5,536 bases of DNA from an uncultured Lachnospiraceae bacterium (GTDB taxonomy: Bacteria > Bacillota_A > Clostridia > Lachnospirales > Lachnospiraceae). Both the position numbers and the translations under genes were made by a program. The notes under the pieces were generated by a model. It did no database searches, had not been told where the DNA came from, and saw nothing but the letters and a program-made list of their open reading frames with translations. Positions 1 to 5,536 of this stretch are shown piece by piece (within the stretch, counting starts at the first letter, position 1; the number at the start of each line of letters is the position of its first letter). The DNA is taken from positions 1-5,536 of the forward strand of contig CAMWWS010000208.1 of assembly GCA_947178085.1 (NCBI GenBank), read 5' to 3'.

Positions 1-545
1 ATACAAAATGACCTATAAATGTTTCAATCAGGTTAGGCAATGCTTCTGCTAAATAATGCAAAGACACATTATTGTGAACAAACATCTGAAACGGAATGTG
101 CATAAACGAGAATAACAATGCACCAATGATAAATATCACATACTTATTAAGCTTAAAACCAAATAAATAATTTTGTATCAATCCTCTAAATAGAATTTCT
201 TCTATGGCAGCTATATAAAAAAGATAAATAAAGCATTTGTTTTAAAAATACATTAAAAGCCAGATTACTGAATACCCGGATTACAATAGTAGTTATTACT
301 ATTATAATCAGAGATATAATGAGGTTTATCTGCAATTTTTCTTTTCCAAAACCTAAGTTATAAATATTTCTATCCTTAAGCAATGCAATCAAAACACCAA
401 CTGCAAACAATGAGCAGTATATGATGTTCATGCCAAATGGAATCCCTTTTTGATACAATATTCCGGCGAGAAACAAACCAAAAAAATATATACAATAATA
501 AATTATAGCTATGATACCATATGATTTCTTCTTAGAATGATACAT
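1..545 (-). pseudogene. CPBP-family intramembrane protease, frameshifted, 3' end outside window
   Basis: This encodes a hydrophobic protein of the CPBP family (CAAX protease and bacteriocin-processing type, also called ABI family), a glutamate-type intramembrane peptidase. Translation starts at ATG 545-543, behind GGAGG at 554-550 with a 4-nt spacer. The first frame gives about 100 residues with membrane segments near residues 10-28, 38-55 and 73-92, then stops at 188-186. The same strand continues in another frame with IEEILFRG (EExxxR motif at 202-185) and FSFMH (His codon at 100-98), the first two family motifs. That second frame stays open to the window edge and is closed upstream by a stop at 244-242. 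One extra base, for example in the A6 run at 217-222 (T6 on the coding strand), explains the break. Removing it gives about 181 residues in the window with Glu115, Glu116, Arg120 and His149. The last family motif would lie beyond position 1. The cause may be a real mutation, phase variation or a sequencing error. The gene lies 26 bp after the GNAT gene and is probably co-transcribed with it. Its substrate is unknown; immunity or processing roles are only family precedents. Confidence 0.85.
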
Positions 546-571
546 TTTTCCTCCATAATTTCAAAAGAGAC

Positions 572-1018
572 CTATTGCTCTGTGCCGTTATGACAAAAAA
601 GAATAGCTTTTTTCATCCAAATATGAGGGCAGCCTTCAACCTCATCAATATCTCCAAATTCAGCGAACCCTAATTTTTGATAAAAAGCGGATGTCCTATA
701 TTGGGCGTGTAAGGCTAAACATTTTCCTCCATTTTTCTCAACATACTTTTCTGCTTCTTTGACTATATCAGAACCTATATTTTGTCCGCGATATAATTTA
801 ATAACTGCAAGTCTGCCTAAAACATATGTATTCATCTCTGCATTCCAAAATATGCGGCAAGTTCCAACAGGTATTTTATTCTCGTCAAACATAACAATAT
901 GTGCAGCTGTATCGTCTATATCATCATATTCATCATGAAATCCCTGCTCATCTACAAATACTTTCTTCCTGATTTCTTTTGCATAATCGGGAATACCCTC
1001 ATATATCACTGTTTCCAT
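572..1018 (-). CDS. GNAT-family N-acetyltransferase, YjcF/ElaA-like
   Basis: This is a 148-residue single-domain protein of the GCN5-related N-acetyltransferase fold, which moves an acetyl group from acetyl-CoA to an amine. The layout fits the YjcF/ElaA-like branch: KVFVDEQGF near residues 19-27, an acidic stretch at 29-36, AHIV at 39-42, VGTCR at 51-55, the beta-4 strand VLGRLAV at 66-72, the acetyl-CoA pyrophosphate loop RGQNIG at 77-82, LHAQ at 103-106, FYQKLGF at 112-118 and GCPHIWM at 129-135. The loop has Asn80 where the motif R/Q-x-x-G-x-G/A usually has Gly, a small departure. No signal peptide is present, so it should be cytosolic. The start ATG (1018-1016) follows AGGAGG (1035-1030) with an 11-nt spacer, somewhat long but the best site. 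The gene precedes the CPBP gene by 26 bp, suggesting a two-gene transcript. The substrate cannot be told from sequence. The family call is firm, the exact subfamily less so. Confidence 0.92.
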   Translation of the reverse strand: METVIYEGIPDYAKEIRKKVFVDEQGFHDEYDDIDDTAAHIVMFDENKIPVGTCRIFWNAEMNTYVLGRLAVIKLYRGQNIGSDIVKEAEKYVEKNGGKCLALHAQYRTSAFYQKLGFAEFGDIDEVEGCPHIWMKKAILFCHNGTEQ

Positions 1019-1060
1019 TACAAAATTATCCTCCTAAAGAACGGTTTCACTTGGTTTGGG

Positions 1061-1104
1061 TATAAAACAACGCCGATTTCTCAAAGGAGAATCTCGGCGC
1101 TGTT
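1061..1104 (-). terminator. Imperfect hairpin, probable terminator of the cellobiose phosphorylase gene
   Basis: CGCCGA at 1071-1076 pairs with TCGGCG at 1094-1099, and TTCTC at 1078-1082 pairs with GAGAA at 1087-1091. A small internal loop separates the two helices and the apex is a 4-nt AAAG. The stem can continue outwards past a C/A mismatch through AACA (1066-1069) and TGTT (1101-1104). Read on the minus strand, the hairpin is followed by TTGTTTTATA, a moderate U-rich tract. It lies about 75 bp after the phosphorylase stop codon, which fits a rho-independent terminator. It also lies just before the ribosome binding site of the GNAT gene, so it could act as a leader structure for that gene instead or as well. 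Confidence 0.6.
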
Positions 1105-1107
1105 ATT

Positions 1108-1136
1108 AATATACAACTATGGCATTGCGATGACAC
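1108..1136 (-). promoter_or_regulatory. Possible promoter for the GNAT-CPBP pair
   Basis: On the minus strand GTGTCA (1136-1131, 4 of 6 matches to TTGACA) lies exactly 17 bp before TATATT (1113-1108, 5 of 6 matches to TATAAT). Transcription would start near 1101, at the edge of the hairpin at 1061-1104, leaving an untranslated leader of about 80 nt before the GNAT start. The -35 falls inside the near-palindrome TGACACACGTGTCA at 1131-1144, which could be an operator. This is a pattern match in an A+T-rich gap, so confidence is low. Confidence 0.35.
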
Positions 1137-1177
1137 ACGTGTCACATGTCTGTTTCGCCTGTGTTGCCTACGAAAAC

Positions 1178-3613
1178 TTATCCCATCGTCACCACAACAT
1201 CATACGTCTCTTTCCCTGCAACATAAGGAATAACGCAGCCTTCCACATTCTGCCCGTCAACAGTAATGGATTTTATTCCTTTTTCCACATTATCAGGATT
1301 AACTACCTTGATATTGTATGTACCTTCGCGGAATTTTCTGGTCAGTTCGAAATCGCCGAATCCCTTAGGTACGCAAGGATTGATGCTGAGTCCTGTATGT
1401 GTAGGATATACGCCCAGGATGTACTGTGAAACATTTACAAATGTCCATGCAGCAGTACCGGTCAGCCAGCTGTTCTTAGCCTCGCCGTGGAACTTAGCAT
1501 CTGCGCCTGCAACCATCTGTGAATATACATAAGGTTCTGTCCTGTGAATCTCACTGATTTCTTCTACATAAGCAGGGCAGGTCTTCTGATAGATTTCAAA
1601 AGCTCTGTCGCCTCTGCCGATTACGGTTTCAGCTATGGATACCCACGGATTGTTATGGCAGAAGATACCTGCATTCTCTTTATAACCCGGAGGATAAGAA
1701 GAAACTTCGCCAAGCTCTAAGTGATACTTGGTATAAGCGGGCTGCAGAATCATAACGCCGTACTTTGTATCCAGTTTTTCTTTTACAGAATCCAGAGCTT
1801 TCTTTGCATGTCCTTCTTTTACGCCGATTCCTGCAAGTACGCAAAAGCCTTGAGGCTCGATGTAAATCTGGCCTTCCTCACATTCCTTGGAACCGATCTT
1901 ATGGCTGTATGCGTCATAAGCACGTACAAACCAGTCGCCGTCCCAGCCGTCTTTTAAGACAGCATCATACATTTTCTTCACTTCGTCCCTTGCTCTGTCA
2001 GCTTCAGCCTGATCGTTCATAAGCTCGCATAACTGAGCATACTCTTCGCCATATTTTACAAACATACCGGCAATAAATACGGATTCTGCGACAGGCCCCT
2101 CTGAAGGTCCGAATGTCTGGAAAGATTCACCCGGATGCTCGGAGAAGCAGTTCAGGTTCAGACAGTCGTTCCAATCCGCACGTCCGATAAGCGGCAGATT
2201 GTGAGGTCCTTTATGTGTTACGATATAATCAAATGAGCGTTTCAAATGGTTCATCAGAGGCTTAGCCAGTGACATATCGTTATCAAAAGGAACGTTCTCC
2301 GTCAAAATTGAGGTATCACCTGTTTCACGTACATATGCAGAAGTTCCTGCAATCAGCCACAACGGGTCATCGTTGAAACCGCTTCCGATATCGGAGTTGC
2401 CTTTCTTGGTAAGAGGCTGATACTGATGATATGCGCTGCCGTCCTGGAACTGAGTGGAAGCTATATCAATAATTCTCTGCCTTGCCCTGTCCGGAATAAG
2501 ATGTACGAAACCGAGCAGATCCTGACATGAATCCCTAAAGCCCATACCACGTCCGATTCCTGACTCATAATATGAAGCGGAACGAGACATATTGAAGGTA
2601 ACCATACACTGATACTGATTCCAGATATTTACCATGCGGTCAACCTTATCGTTGGAAGATTTTACGCTGTATTTGGAAAGAAGCGCTTTCCAGTAATCAT
2701 TAAGTTCTGCAAAAGCCTTGTCCACATCAGCGTCAGTCTGATATTTTGCAAGCATGGCGTCTGCGGGTTTCTTATTAATGATGCCGGGAGATTCCCATTT
2801 CTCATTCTCAGGATTCTCTATGTAACCAAGTACGAATACGAAAGATTTGGTCTCACCCGGAGCCAGTTTAACGTTAATTTGGTGGGAAGCGATTGGTGAC
2901 CAGCCGCTTGCCATGGAATTGGTACATTTACCGTTTTCAACAGCTTCAGGATTGGCAGCGCCGCGATAAGCGCCTAAGAAAGCGTCACGGCTGGTATCGA
3001 AACCGTCTACCGGAGTATTAACGGAGTAAACTGCATAATGGTTTCTACGTTCCCTGTACTCTGTTTTATGATAAATTGTGGAGCCGATTACTTCCACTTC
3101 ACCGGTGCTTAGATTTCTCTGGAAGTTTCTTGAATCATCATCGGCATTCCACAGACACCACTCAACATATGAGAATAAAGAAACATTCTTTTCTGAATTG
3201 CTTTTATTGGTCAGTTTTACCTGACTGATTTCGCAGTTATCATTCATCGGAACGAATGTTAATACAGAAGCTTCAAGATTATTTTTGGAACCGTTGAAAC
3301 GGCTGTAACCGATTCCGTGACGGCATTCGTAACTGTCCAGTTCAGTCTGGGTAGGCTTCCAACCGGGATTCCAAATGCTGTCGCCGTCTTTTACATAGAA
3401 ATATTTACCGTTGATGTCGTTTGGTACATCATTATAGCGGTAACGGGTCATACGCAGCAGTTTGGCGTCCTTATAGAAAGTATAACCGCCGCAGGTATTG
3501 GAAATAAGGGTAAAAAATTCGTTGCAGCCTAAATAGTTAATCCAGGGCAACGGAGTTTTGGGTGTGGTGATGACATATTCACGATTGGCGTCATCAAAAA
3601 ATCCAAATTTCAT
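1178..3613 (-). CDS. cbp: Cellobiose phosphorylase (GH94)
   Basis: This 811-residue cytosolic enzyme of glycoside hydrolase family 94 catalyses cellobiose + phosphate = alpha-D-glucose 1-phosphate + D-glucose (EC 2.4.1.20), saving one ATP compared with hydrolysis. The sequence closely resembles clostridial cellobiose phosphorylases from the first residues ([18 protein letters not shown]) to the last (VTMG), at about their full length. Family layout: an N-terminal beta-sandwich (about 1-280), helical linker, (alpha/alpha)6 barrel (about 310-735) and a C-terminal beta-sheet domain. Key parts are intact: [11 protein letters not shown] with Arg355 and Asp361 for sugar binding, RADWNDC with Asp483 as the expected general acid, FCHNN with His653 and LTGTAAW with Thr718-Gly719 in the phosphate pocket. 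Motif context favours cellobiose phosphorylase over chitobiose phosphorylase or the much larger cyclic-glucan enzymes. No signal peptide is seen, so cellobiose must be imported, but no transporter or cellulase gene lies alongside. ATG 3613-3611 follows AGGAGG (3629-3624) with a 10-nt spacer. The gene is probably transcribed alone from the promoter at 3704-3676 to the hairpin near 1061-1104. Confidence 0.97.
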   Translation of the reverse strand: MKFGFFDDANREYVITTPKTPLPWINYLGCNEFFTLISNTCGGYTFYKDAKLLRMTRYRYNDVPNDINGKYFYVKDGDSIWNPGWKPTQTELDSYECRHGIGYSRFNGSKNNLEASVLTFVPMNDNCEISQVKLTNKSNSEKNVSLFSYVEWCLWNADDDSRNFQRNLSTGEVEVIGSTIYHKTEYRERRNHYAVYSVNTPVDGFDTSRDAFLGAYRGAANPEAVENGKCTNSMASGWSPIASHQINVKLAPGETKSFVFVLGYIENPENEKWESPGIINKKPADAMLAKYQTDADVDKAFAELNDYWKALLSKYSVKSSNDKVDRMVNIWNQYQCMVTFNMSRSASYYESGIGRGMGFRDSCQDLLGFVHLIPDRARQRIIDIASTQFQDGSAYHQYQPLTKKGNSDIGSGFNDDPLWLIAGTSAYVRETGDTSILTENVPFDNDMSLAKPLMNHLKRSFDYIVTHKGPHNLPLIGRADWNDCLNLNCFSEHPGESFQTFGPSEGPVAESVFIAGMFVKYGEEYAQLCELMNDQAEADRARDEVKKMYDAVLKDGWDGDWFVRAYDAYSHKIGSKECEEGQIYIEPQGFCVLAGIGVKEGHAKKALDSVKEKLDTKYGVMILQPAYTKYHLELGEVSSYPPGYKENAGIFCHNNPWVSIAETVIGRGDRAFEIYQKTCPAYVEEISEIHRTEPYVYSQMVAGADAKFHGEAKNSWLTGTAAWTFVNVSQYILGVYPTHTGLSINPCVPKGFGDFELTRKFREGTYNIKVVNPDNVEKGIKSITVDGQNVEGCVIPYVAGKETYDVVVTMG

Positions 3614-3675
3614 ATTGAGTAATCCTCCTATACATTATATATTTATAAATTTTCTTTCACAAAATATATAAGAAA

Positions 3676-3704
3676 ATTATATCGAAAAAATCATGTAATT
3701 GCAA
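3676..3704 (-). promoter_or_regulatory. Promoter of the cellobiose phosphorylase gene
   Basis: On the minus strand TTGCAA (3704-3699) and a perfect TATAAT (3681-3676) are separated by exactly 17 bp. Transcription would begin near 3669 and give an A+U-rich leader of about 55 nt ending in the AGGAGG site of the phosphorylase. The match to the sigma-A consensus is the best in the window, which suggests substantial basal expression. I found no good catabolite-responsive element overlapping it. Confidence 0.75.
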
Positions 3705-3749
3705 TATGAATCGTAAGTTTGGGTTTCCTCGCTTTTCTTCATAATAAAA

Positions 3750-3778
3750 ATGAAAAAGCACTGAATCTTTGTTATAAT
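3750..3778 (+). promoter_or_regulatory. Promoter for the rightward membrane-protein gene
   Basis: A perfect TATAAT at 3773-3778 has ATGAAA (4 of 6 matches to TTGACA) at 3750-3755, 17 bp upstream. Transcription would start near 3785, about 33 nt before the GTG start at 3818. The -35 overlaps the right arm of an imperfect inverted repeat (3731-3759) that could be a regulator site. This promoter and the leftward one at 3676-3704 face away from each other with about 45 bp between their -35 elements. Confidence 0.6.
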
Positions 3779-3817
3779 TAAATAGCCGTAAATAACCAAA
3801 CAAAGGAGTGTTTTTGC

Positions 3818-4558
3818 GTGATTAATCATAATAGTCCAGGATATGAAATAAAAGGGGACTTGACAATTAAAAAAACAGAAGTCACAATTTGGAGCATTAT
3901 CAGTTTATTTATGCTGGTAATTACAGTTATGCATCCCAGAATTATTTACTGTATTTTGGTAATTGTTTGTGGAATAATCTGTATAATATGTTATCGATCA
4001 AAAAGGGAAAAAACCATAGGTAAAATGTGTAAGGATATAGTGGAGAAGATTATTGTCATTTTAATTCTTTGGTATTTTGGACAATATTTGAATATTCTAT
4101 TCCCATACCACGCCGGTTATGAATATAAAAATGATATCGCATCTTTAGAAGCAGAAGATTCAGAAAGTTATTATTATTTTCCGGATAAAATTCCTGATTT
4201 GGCTTCTGATGTTGAATGGGTATGTCTTCCGAGTTTTCTTCAGGGCACCGGGTATCATAAGCTTTTCTTCTATGCGGATGAATCCTATTTGCAGGAAGTT
4301 TATGATACTTATGCAGAATATGCAACAATATATACATATGAATATATATATGATAATCAATTTGCATCATGGACTAACCATGATACGGAAAGTATTATGG
4401 TTCTTGATTGGTTCCCCGGCGATAACGCCATAGAGGAACAGGAAAGGAAAAATGTCAAAGTGCTTATACTCTACGATAATCAAGATGCAAATCATCCTCG
4501 TAATGGTGGACTTTATATAAATCAGGCAGAAGGATATGTTTGTTTTTTTGCACAGTAA
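3818..4558 (+). CDS. Membrane-anchored protein of unknown function, 246 residues
   Basis: I cannot assign a named family. The start is GTG at 3818, chosen because AAAGGAG (3802-3808) lies 9 nt upstream and a good promoter precedes it. Visible layout: a short N-terminal tail, a tight membrane hairpin (about residues 22-38 and 42-58) around the turn HPR, a positively charged loop RSKREK (60-65), a third membrane segment (about 75-94), then a soluble C-terminal domain (97-246). By the positive-inside rule the loop is cytosolic and the C-terminal domain is outside. That domain is acidic and aromatic: SYYYFPDKIPD (117-127), DVEWVCLPSFLQGTGYHKLFF (131-151, with one Cys), a stretch with Tyr at 162, 165, 168, 172, 174, 176 and 178, and IMVLDWFPGD (193-202). 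Alternating tyrosines suggest an exposed beta-strand. The gene is divergent from the phosphorylase gene, which alone does not prove a shared role. It looks like a real gene because it has a promoter, a ribosome binding site and a coherent topology. Confidence 0.8.
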   Translation: MINHNSPGYEIKGDLTIKKTEVTIWSIISLFMLVITVMHPRIIYCILVIVCGIICIICYRSKREKTIGKMCKDIVEKIIVILILWYFGQYLNILFPYHAGYEYKNDIASLEAEDSESYYYFPDKIPDLASDVEWVCLPSFLQGTGYHKLFFYADESYLQEVYDTYAEYATIYTYEYIYDNQFASWTNHDTESIMVLDWFPGDNAIEEQERKNVKVLILYDNQDANHPRNGGLYINQAEGYVCFFAQ

Positions 4559-4678
4559 AAACAGACTTATTAATAGAAATTTAATAATGCAATCATGGTA
4601 AAATGGAAGATATTATGATAGAATGTGGATAGTATCAGGAAAACATCGCGAATAAAACAGTAAAAGTAAGGTATGAAT

Positions 4679-5140
4679 ATGGATAAAAGAGAATTTATGG
4701 AAAAACTGCAGCGTGCCCTTGCCGGCGGATTAAACAGCATTCAGGTGGCGGATAATATGCGGTACTATCAGGACTATATCGAAACCGAGATAAGAAAAGG
4801 CCGGTCGGAATCGGACGTGCTTACGCAGTTAGGTGACCCGAGATTACTGGCTAAGAGTATCATAGAGGCAAATAAGCGCGGCGGAGAAAGCTATGGCTCT
4901 AACAGGGAGTATGATGAGGAAGTCGCAGACAATCCTGCATCAGAAAAAAAGGTCAGAAACTTTAGTTATGCTTTAAGACTTCCATTCTGGCTTGCAATGC
5001 TGATTGTGACAGTTATGGTGATAATTGTGATTGGAATCGTGACTTCACTGCTTTCCATATTTTTACCTGTTCTTATCGTAGCGCTTGTAGGTATTTTGAT
5101 AGTGAAACTTATTCAAAATACCTTTAATGTAATTAAATAA
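4679..5140 (+). CDS. HAAS/DUF1700-like membrane protein
   Basis: The protein has a short cytosolic helical domain followed by two membrane helices. The first 65 residues (MDKREFMEKL..., then YYQDYIETEIRKGRSE, then LGDPRLLAKSI) match the pattern of HAAS/DUF1700 proteins: a short helix-loop-helix domain with a conserved L-G-(D/N)-P turn before the last helix. An acidic, hydrophilic linker follows (about 70-96), then a hydrophobic hairpin (about 104-148). In many Firmicutes such proteins sit beside PadR-type regulators or sensor genes and are thought to act in envelope-linked signalling, but no PadR gene is seen in this window, so that link is family knowledge only. An ATG also occurs at 4673 in the same frame. 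I prefer 4679 because the only Shine-Dalgarno-like sequence, TAAGG (4667-4671), is 7 nt from 4679 but only 1 nt from 4673. No strong promoter was found in the preceding 120 bp. Confidence 0.8.
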   Translation: MDKREFMEKLQRALAGGLNSIQVADNMRYYQDYIETEIRKGRSESDVLTQLGDPRLLAKSIIEANKRGGESYGSNREYDEEVADNPASEKKVRNFSYALRLPFWLAMLIVTVMVIIVIGIVTSLLSIFLPVLIVALVGILIVKLIQNTFNVIK

Positions 5141-5146
5141 TAAAAA

Positions 5147-5164
5147 ATAGTACTAAAGTACTAT
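5147..5164 (+). repeat. Perfect 8-bp inverted repeat after the HAAS-like gene
   Basis: ATAGTACT (5147-5154) and AGTACTAT (5157-5164) are exact reverse complements separated by AA. The stem has only two G-C pairs and is followed by ATTTAG rather than a clear U tract, so it would be a weak terminator at best. It begins 6 bp after the HAAS-like stop codon and 75 bp before the small Asn-rich gene. It could equally be a protein-binding site in the leader of that gene. Confidence 0.45.
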
Positions 5165-5238
5165 ATTTAGCATGAATACTTTCTGAATAATACTGTAATA
5201 CTATTTCTGTAACAAAAATCAATCAGGAGGTATACACG

Positions 5239-5391
5239 ATGTCTAAGAATGATTATAACCAAAACAATGAAAAGCAGCAGAATAAGTCTAACAACTGCAA
5301 CAGTCAGAATTCTCAGAACAACCAGAAGAATAATTCTAAGAACAGCTCCAGCAGCAATGCTCAGGACAATCAGAAGAATAACAACTTCTAA
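5239..5391 (+). CDS. Small Asn/Gln/Ser-rich protein, 50 residues
   Basis: This short gene has an ideal context: AGGAGG at 5225-5230, an 8-nt spacer, ATG at 5239, 50 codons, a TAA stop at 5389-5391, and a strong intrinsic terminator starting 5 bp later. The product begins MSKNDYNQNNEKQQNKSNN and contains 19 Asn, 8 Gln, 9 Ser and 6 Lys, with one Cys (residue 20) and no hydrophobic core. It should be disordered and non-membrane. Short units such as NSQN and NQKNN recur, and CAGAAGAATAA occurs twice in the DNA, which hints at growth by internal duplication. Comparable low-complexity micro-proteins occur in spore-forming Clostridia, where some small Asn/Gln-rich proteins are spore components, but I see no specific motif that proves a spore or coat role here. 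Function unknown. The open frame, ribosome binding site and terminator together make a real gene likely. Confidence 0.8.
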   Translation: MSKNDYNQNNEKQQNKSNNCNSQNSQNNQKNNSKNSSSSNAQDNQKNNNF

Positions 5392-5395
5392 CAAT

Positions 5396-5431
5396 AAAAA
5401 CGGCATAGTCATTTGGCTGTGCCGTTTTTTT
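5396..5431 (+). terminator. Strong intrinsic terminator
   Basis: A 15-bp stem pairs 5396-5410 (core ACGGCATAG) with 5415-5429 (core CTGTGCCGT), with two G-U pairs and a 4-nt ATTT apex, and leads into seven T residues at 5425-5431. It starts 5 bp after the stop codon of the Asn-rich gene. The matching A run on the left gives a short U tract on the other strand too, so it may stop transcription in both directions. Confidence 0.9.
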
Positions 5432-5457
5432 GCGCAGATTTCCGCTTTTTATCGCGA

Positions 5458-5497
5458 TGTCATGAATTTGATATTTTTGTCATGAATATGATTTTTC
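5458..5497 (+). repeat. Tandem pair of 20-bp direct repeats
   Basis: Two adjacent 20-bp units (5458-5477 and 5478-5497) share 17 of 20 bases. Each begins TGTCATGAAT and contains the palindrome TCATGA. The differences fall at positions 11, 16 and 20 of the unit. The pair lies between the terminator at 5396-5431 and the right edge, in non-coding DNA. A spacing of 20 bp, close to two helical turns, is typical of direct-repeat binding sites for dimeric regulators, though a simple local duplication is also possible. Confidence 0.65.
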
Positions 5498-5505
5498 TTT
5501 ATATG
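5477..5505 (+). promoter_or_regulatory. Possible promoter for a gene beyond the right edge
   Basis: TTGTCA (5477-5482, 5 of 6 matches to TTGACA) is followed after 17 bp by TATATG (5500-5505, 4 of 6 matches to TATAAT). The -35 sits at the junction of the two 20-bp repeats, so a protein bound to the repeats would cover or contact the promoter. No coding start is visible before the window ends at 5536, so the target gene is not known. Confidence 0.4.
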
Positions 5506-5536
5506 GTTTTAAAGTAACATCTATATACTGCAAAAT

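Noticed and set aside
899..1429. Plus-strand open frame of 176 codons
   Set aside because: It lies antisense across the ends of two clear genes, including the GNAT and phosphorylase genes, has no ribosome binding site, and its translation resembles no protein pattern.
3706..3720. Possible catabolite-responsive element around TGAATCGTAAG upstream of the phosphorylase promoter
   Set aside because: The spacing between the TG and CG positions is one base short of the CcpA-site consensus and the right half does not match.
4056..4433. Several short frames overlapping the 246-residue protein on both strands
   Set aside because: They lack start signals and are explained by the A+T-rich coding sequence of the larger gene.
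4567..4587. Inverted repeat TTATTAA / TTAATAA after the 246-residue gene
   Set aside because: The stem contains only A-T pairs and no U tract follows, so it is expected by chance in such A+T-rich DNA and is not a credible terminator.
4595..4624. Candidate promoter (TATGAT or TAGAAT as -10) before the HAAS-like gene
   Set aside because: No acceptable -35 lies at 16-18 bp spacing; the matches are too weak to report as a feature.
5170..5204. Possible sporulation-type (sigma-G or sigma-F) promoter before the Asn-rich gene, from GCATG at 5170
   Set aside because: No matching -10 element (such as CATA-type) occurs at the right distance; only repeated AATACT words are present.
5167..5412. Minus-strand open frame rich in Leu, Ile and Val that looks like a membrane protein
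   Set aside because: It is the mirror of the Asn-rich gene: Asn and Lys codons AAT/AAC/AAG read in reverse give hydrophobic residues. It runs through the terminator and lacks a ribosome binding site.
5249..5485. Plus-strand open frame rich in Arg, Thr and Ile overlapping the Asn-rich gene in another frame
   Set aside because: It has no ribosome binding site, crosses the intrinsic terminator and runs into the 20-bp repeats. The frame starting at 5239 has the perfect AGGAGG.

Overview
The window looks like a chromosomal segment of a low-GC, Gram-positive anaerobe of the Clostridia, most likely Lachnospiraceae or a related plant-fibre degrader. This rests on the A+T-rich intergenic DNA, strong AGGAGG ribosome binding sites, sigma-A-type promoters, a cellobiose phosphorylase very close to the clostridial type, and a HAAS/DUF1700-type membrane protein. 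I cannot name the species from the sequence alone.

Left half, all on the minus strand (read right to left): a complete cellobiose phosphorylase gene (3613 to 1178) with its own clear promoter, an imperfect terminator-like hairpin, a YjcF/ElaA-like GNAT acetyltransferase (1018 to 572), and 26 bp further a CPBP-family intramembrane protease gene. The protease gene carries a one-base frameshift just before its catalytic EExxxR motif and runs off the left edge. The phosphorylase splits imported cellobiose with phosphate inside the cell, giving glucose 1-phosphate and glucose. No cellobiose transporter or dedicated regulator is visible beside it.

The 204-bp gap at 3614-3817 is a divergent promoter region: a near-consensus promoter drives the phosphorylase leftwards, and another drives a GTG-started gene rightwards.

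Right half, all on the plus strand: an unrecognised 246-residue membrane-anchored protein (3818-4558), a HAAS/DUF1700-like two-helix membrane protein (4679-5140), and a 50-codon Asn/Gln/Ser-rich small protein (5239-5391). The small gene has an ideal ribosome binding site and ends at a strong intrinsic terminator. After that comes an exact-period tandem repeat of two 20-bp units that overlaps the -35 of a possible promoter for a gene beyond the right edge.

The genes do not form one obvious pathway: the window combines a core sugar-catabolism gene with small accessory and envelope genes. I see no convincing new multi-gene system. The points most worth a second look are the frameshifted protease, the Asn-rich micro-gene, the unrecognised membrane protein, and the repeat-bearing promoter at the right edge.
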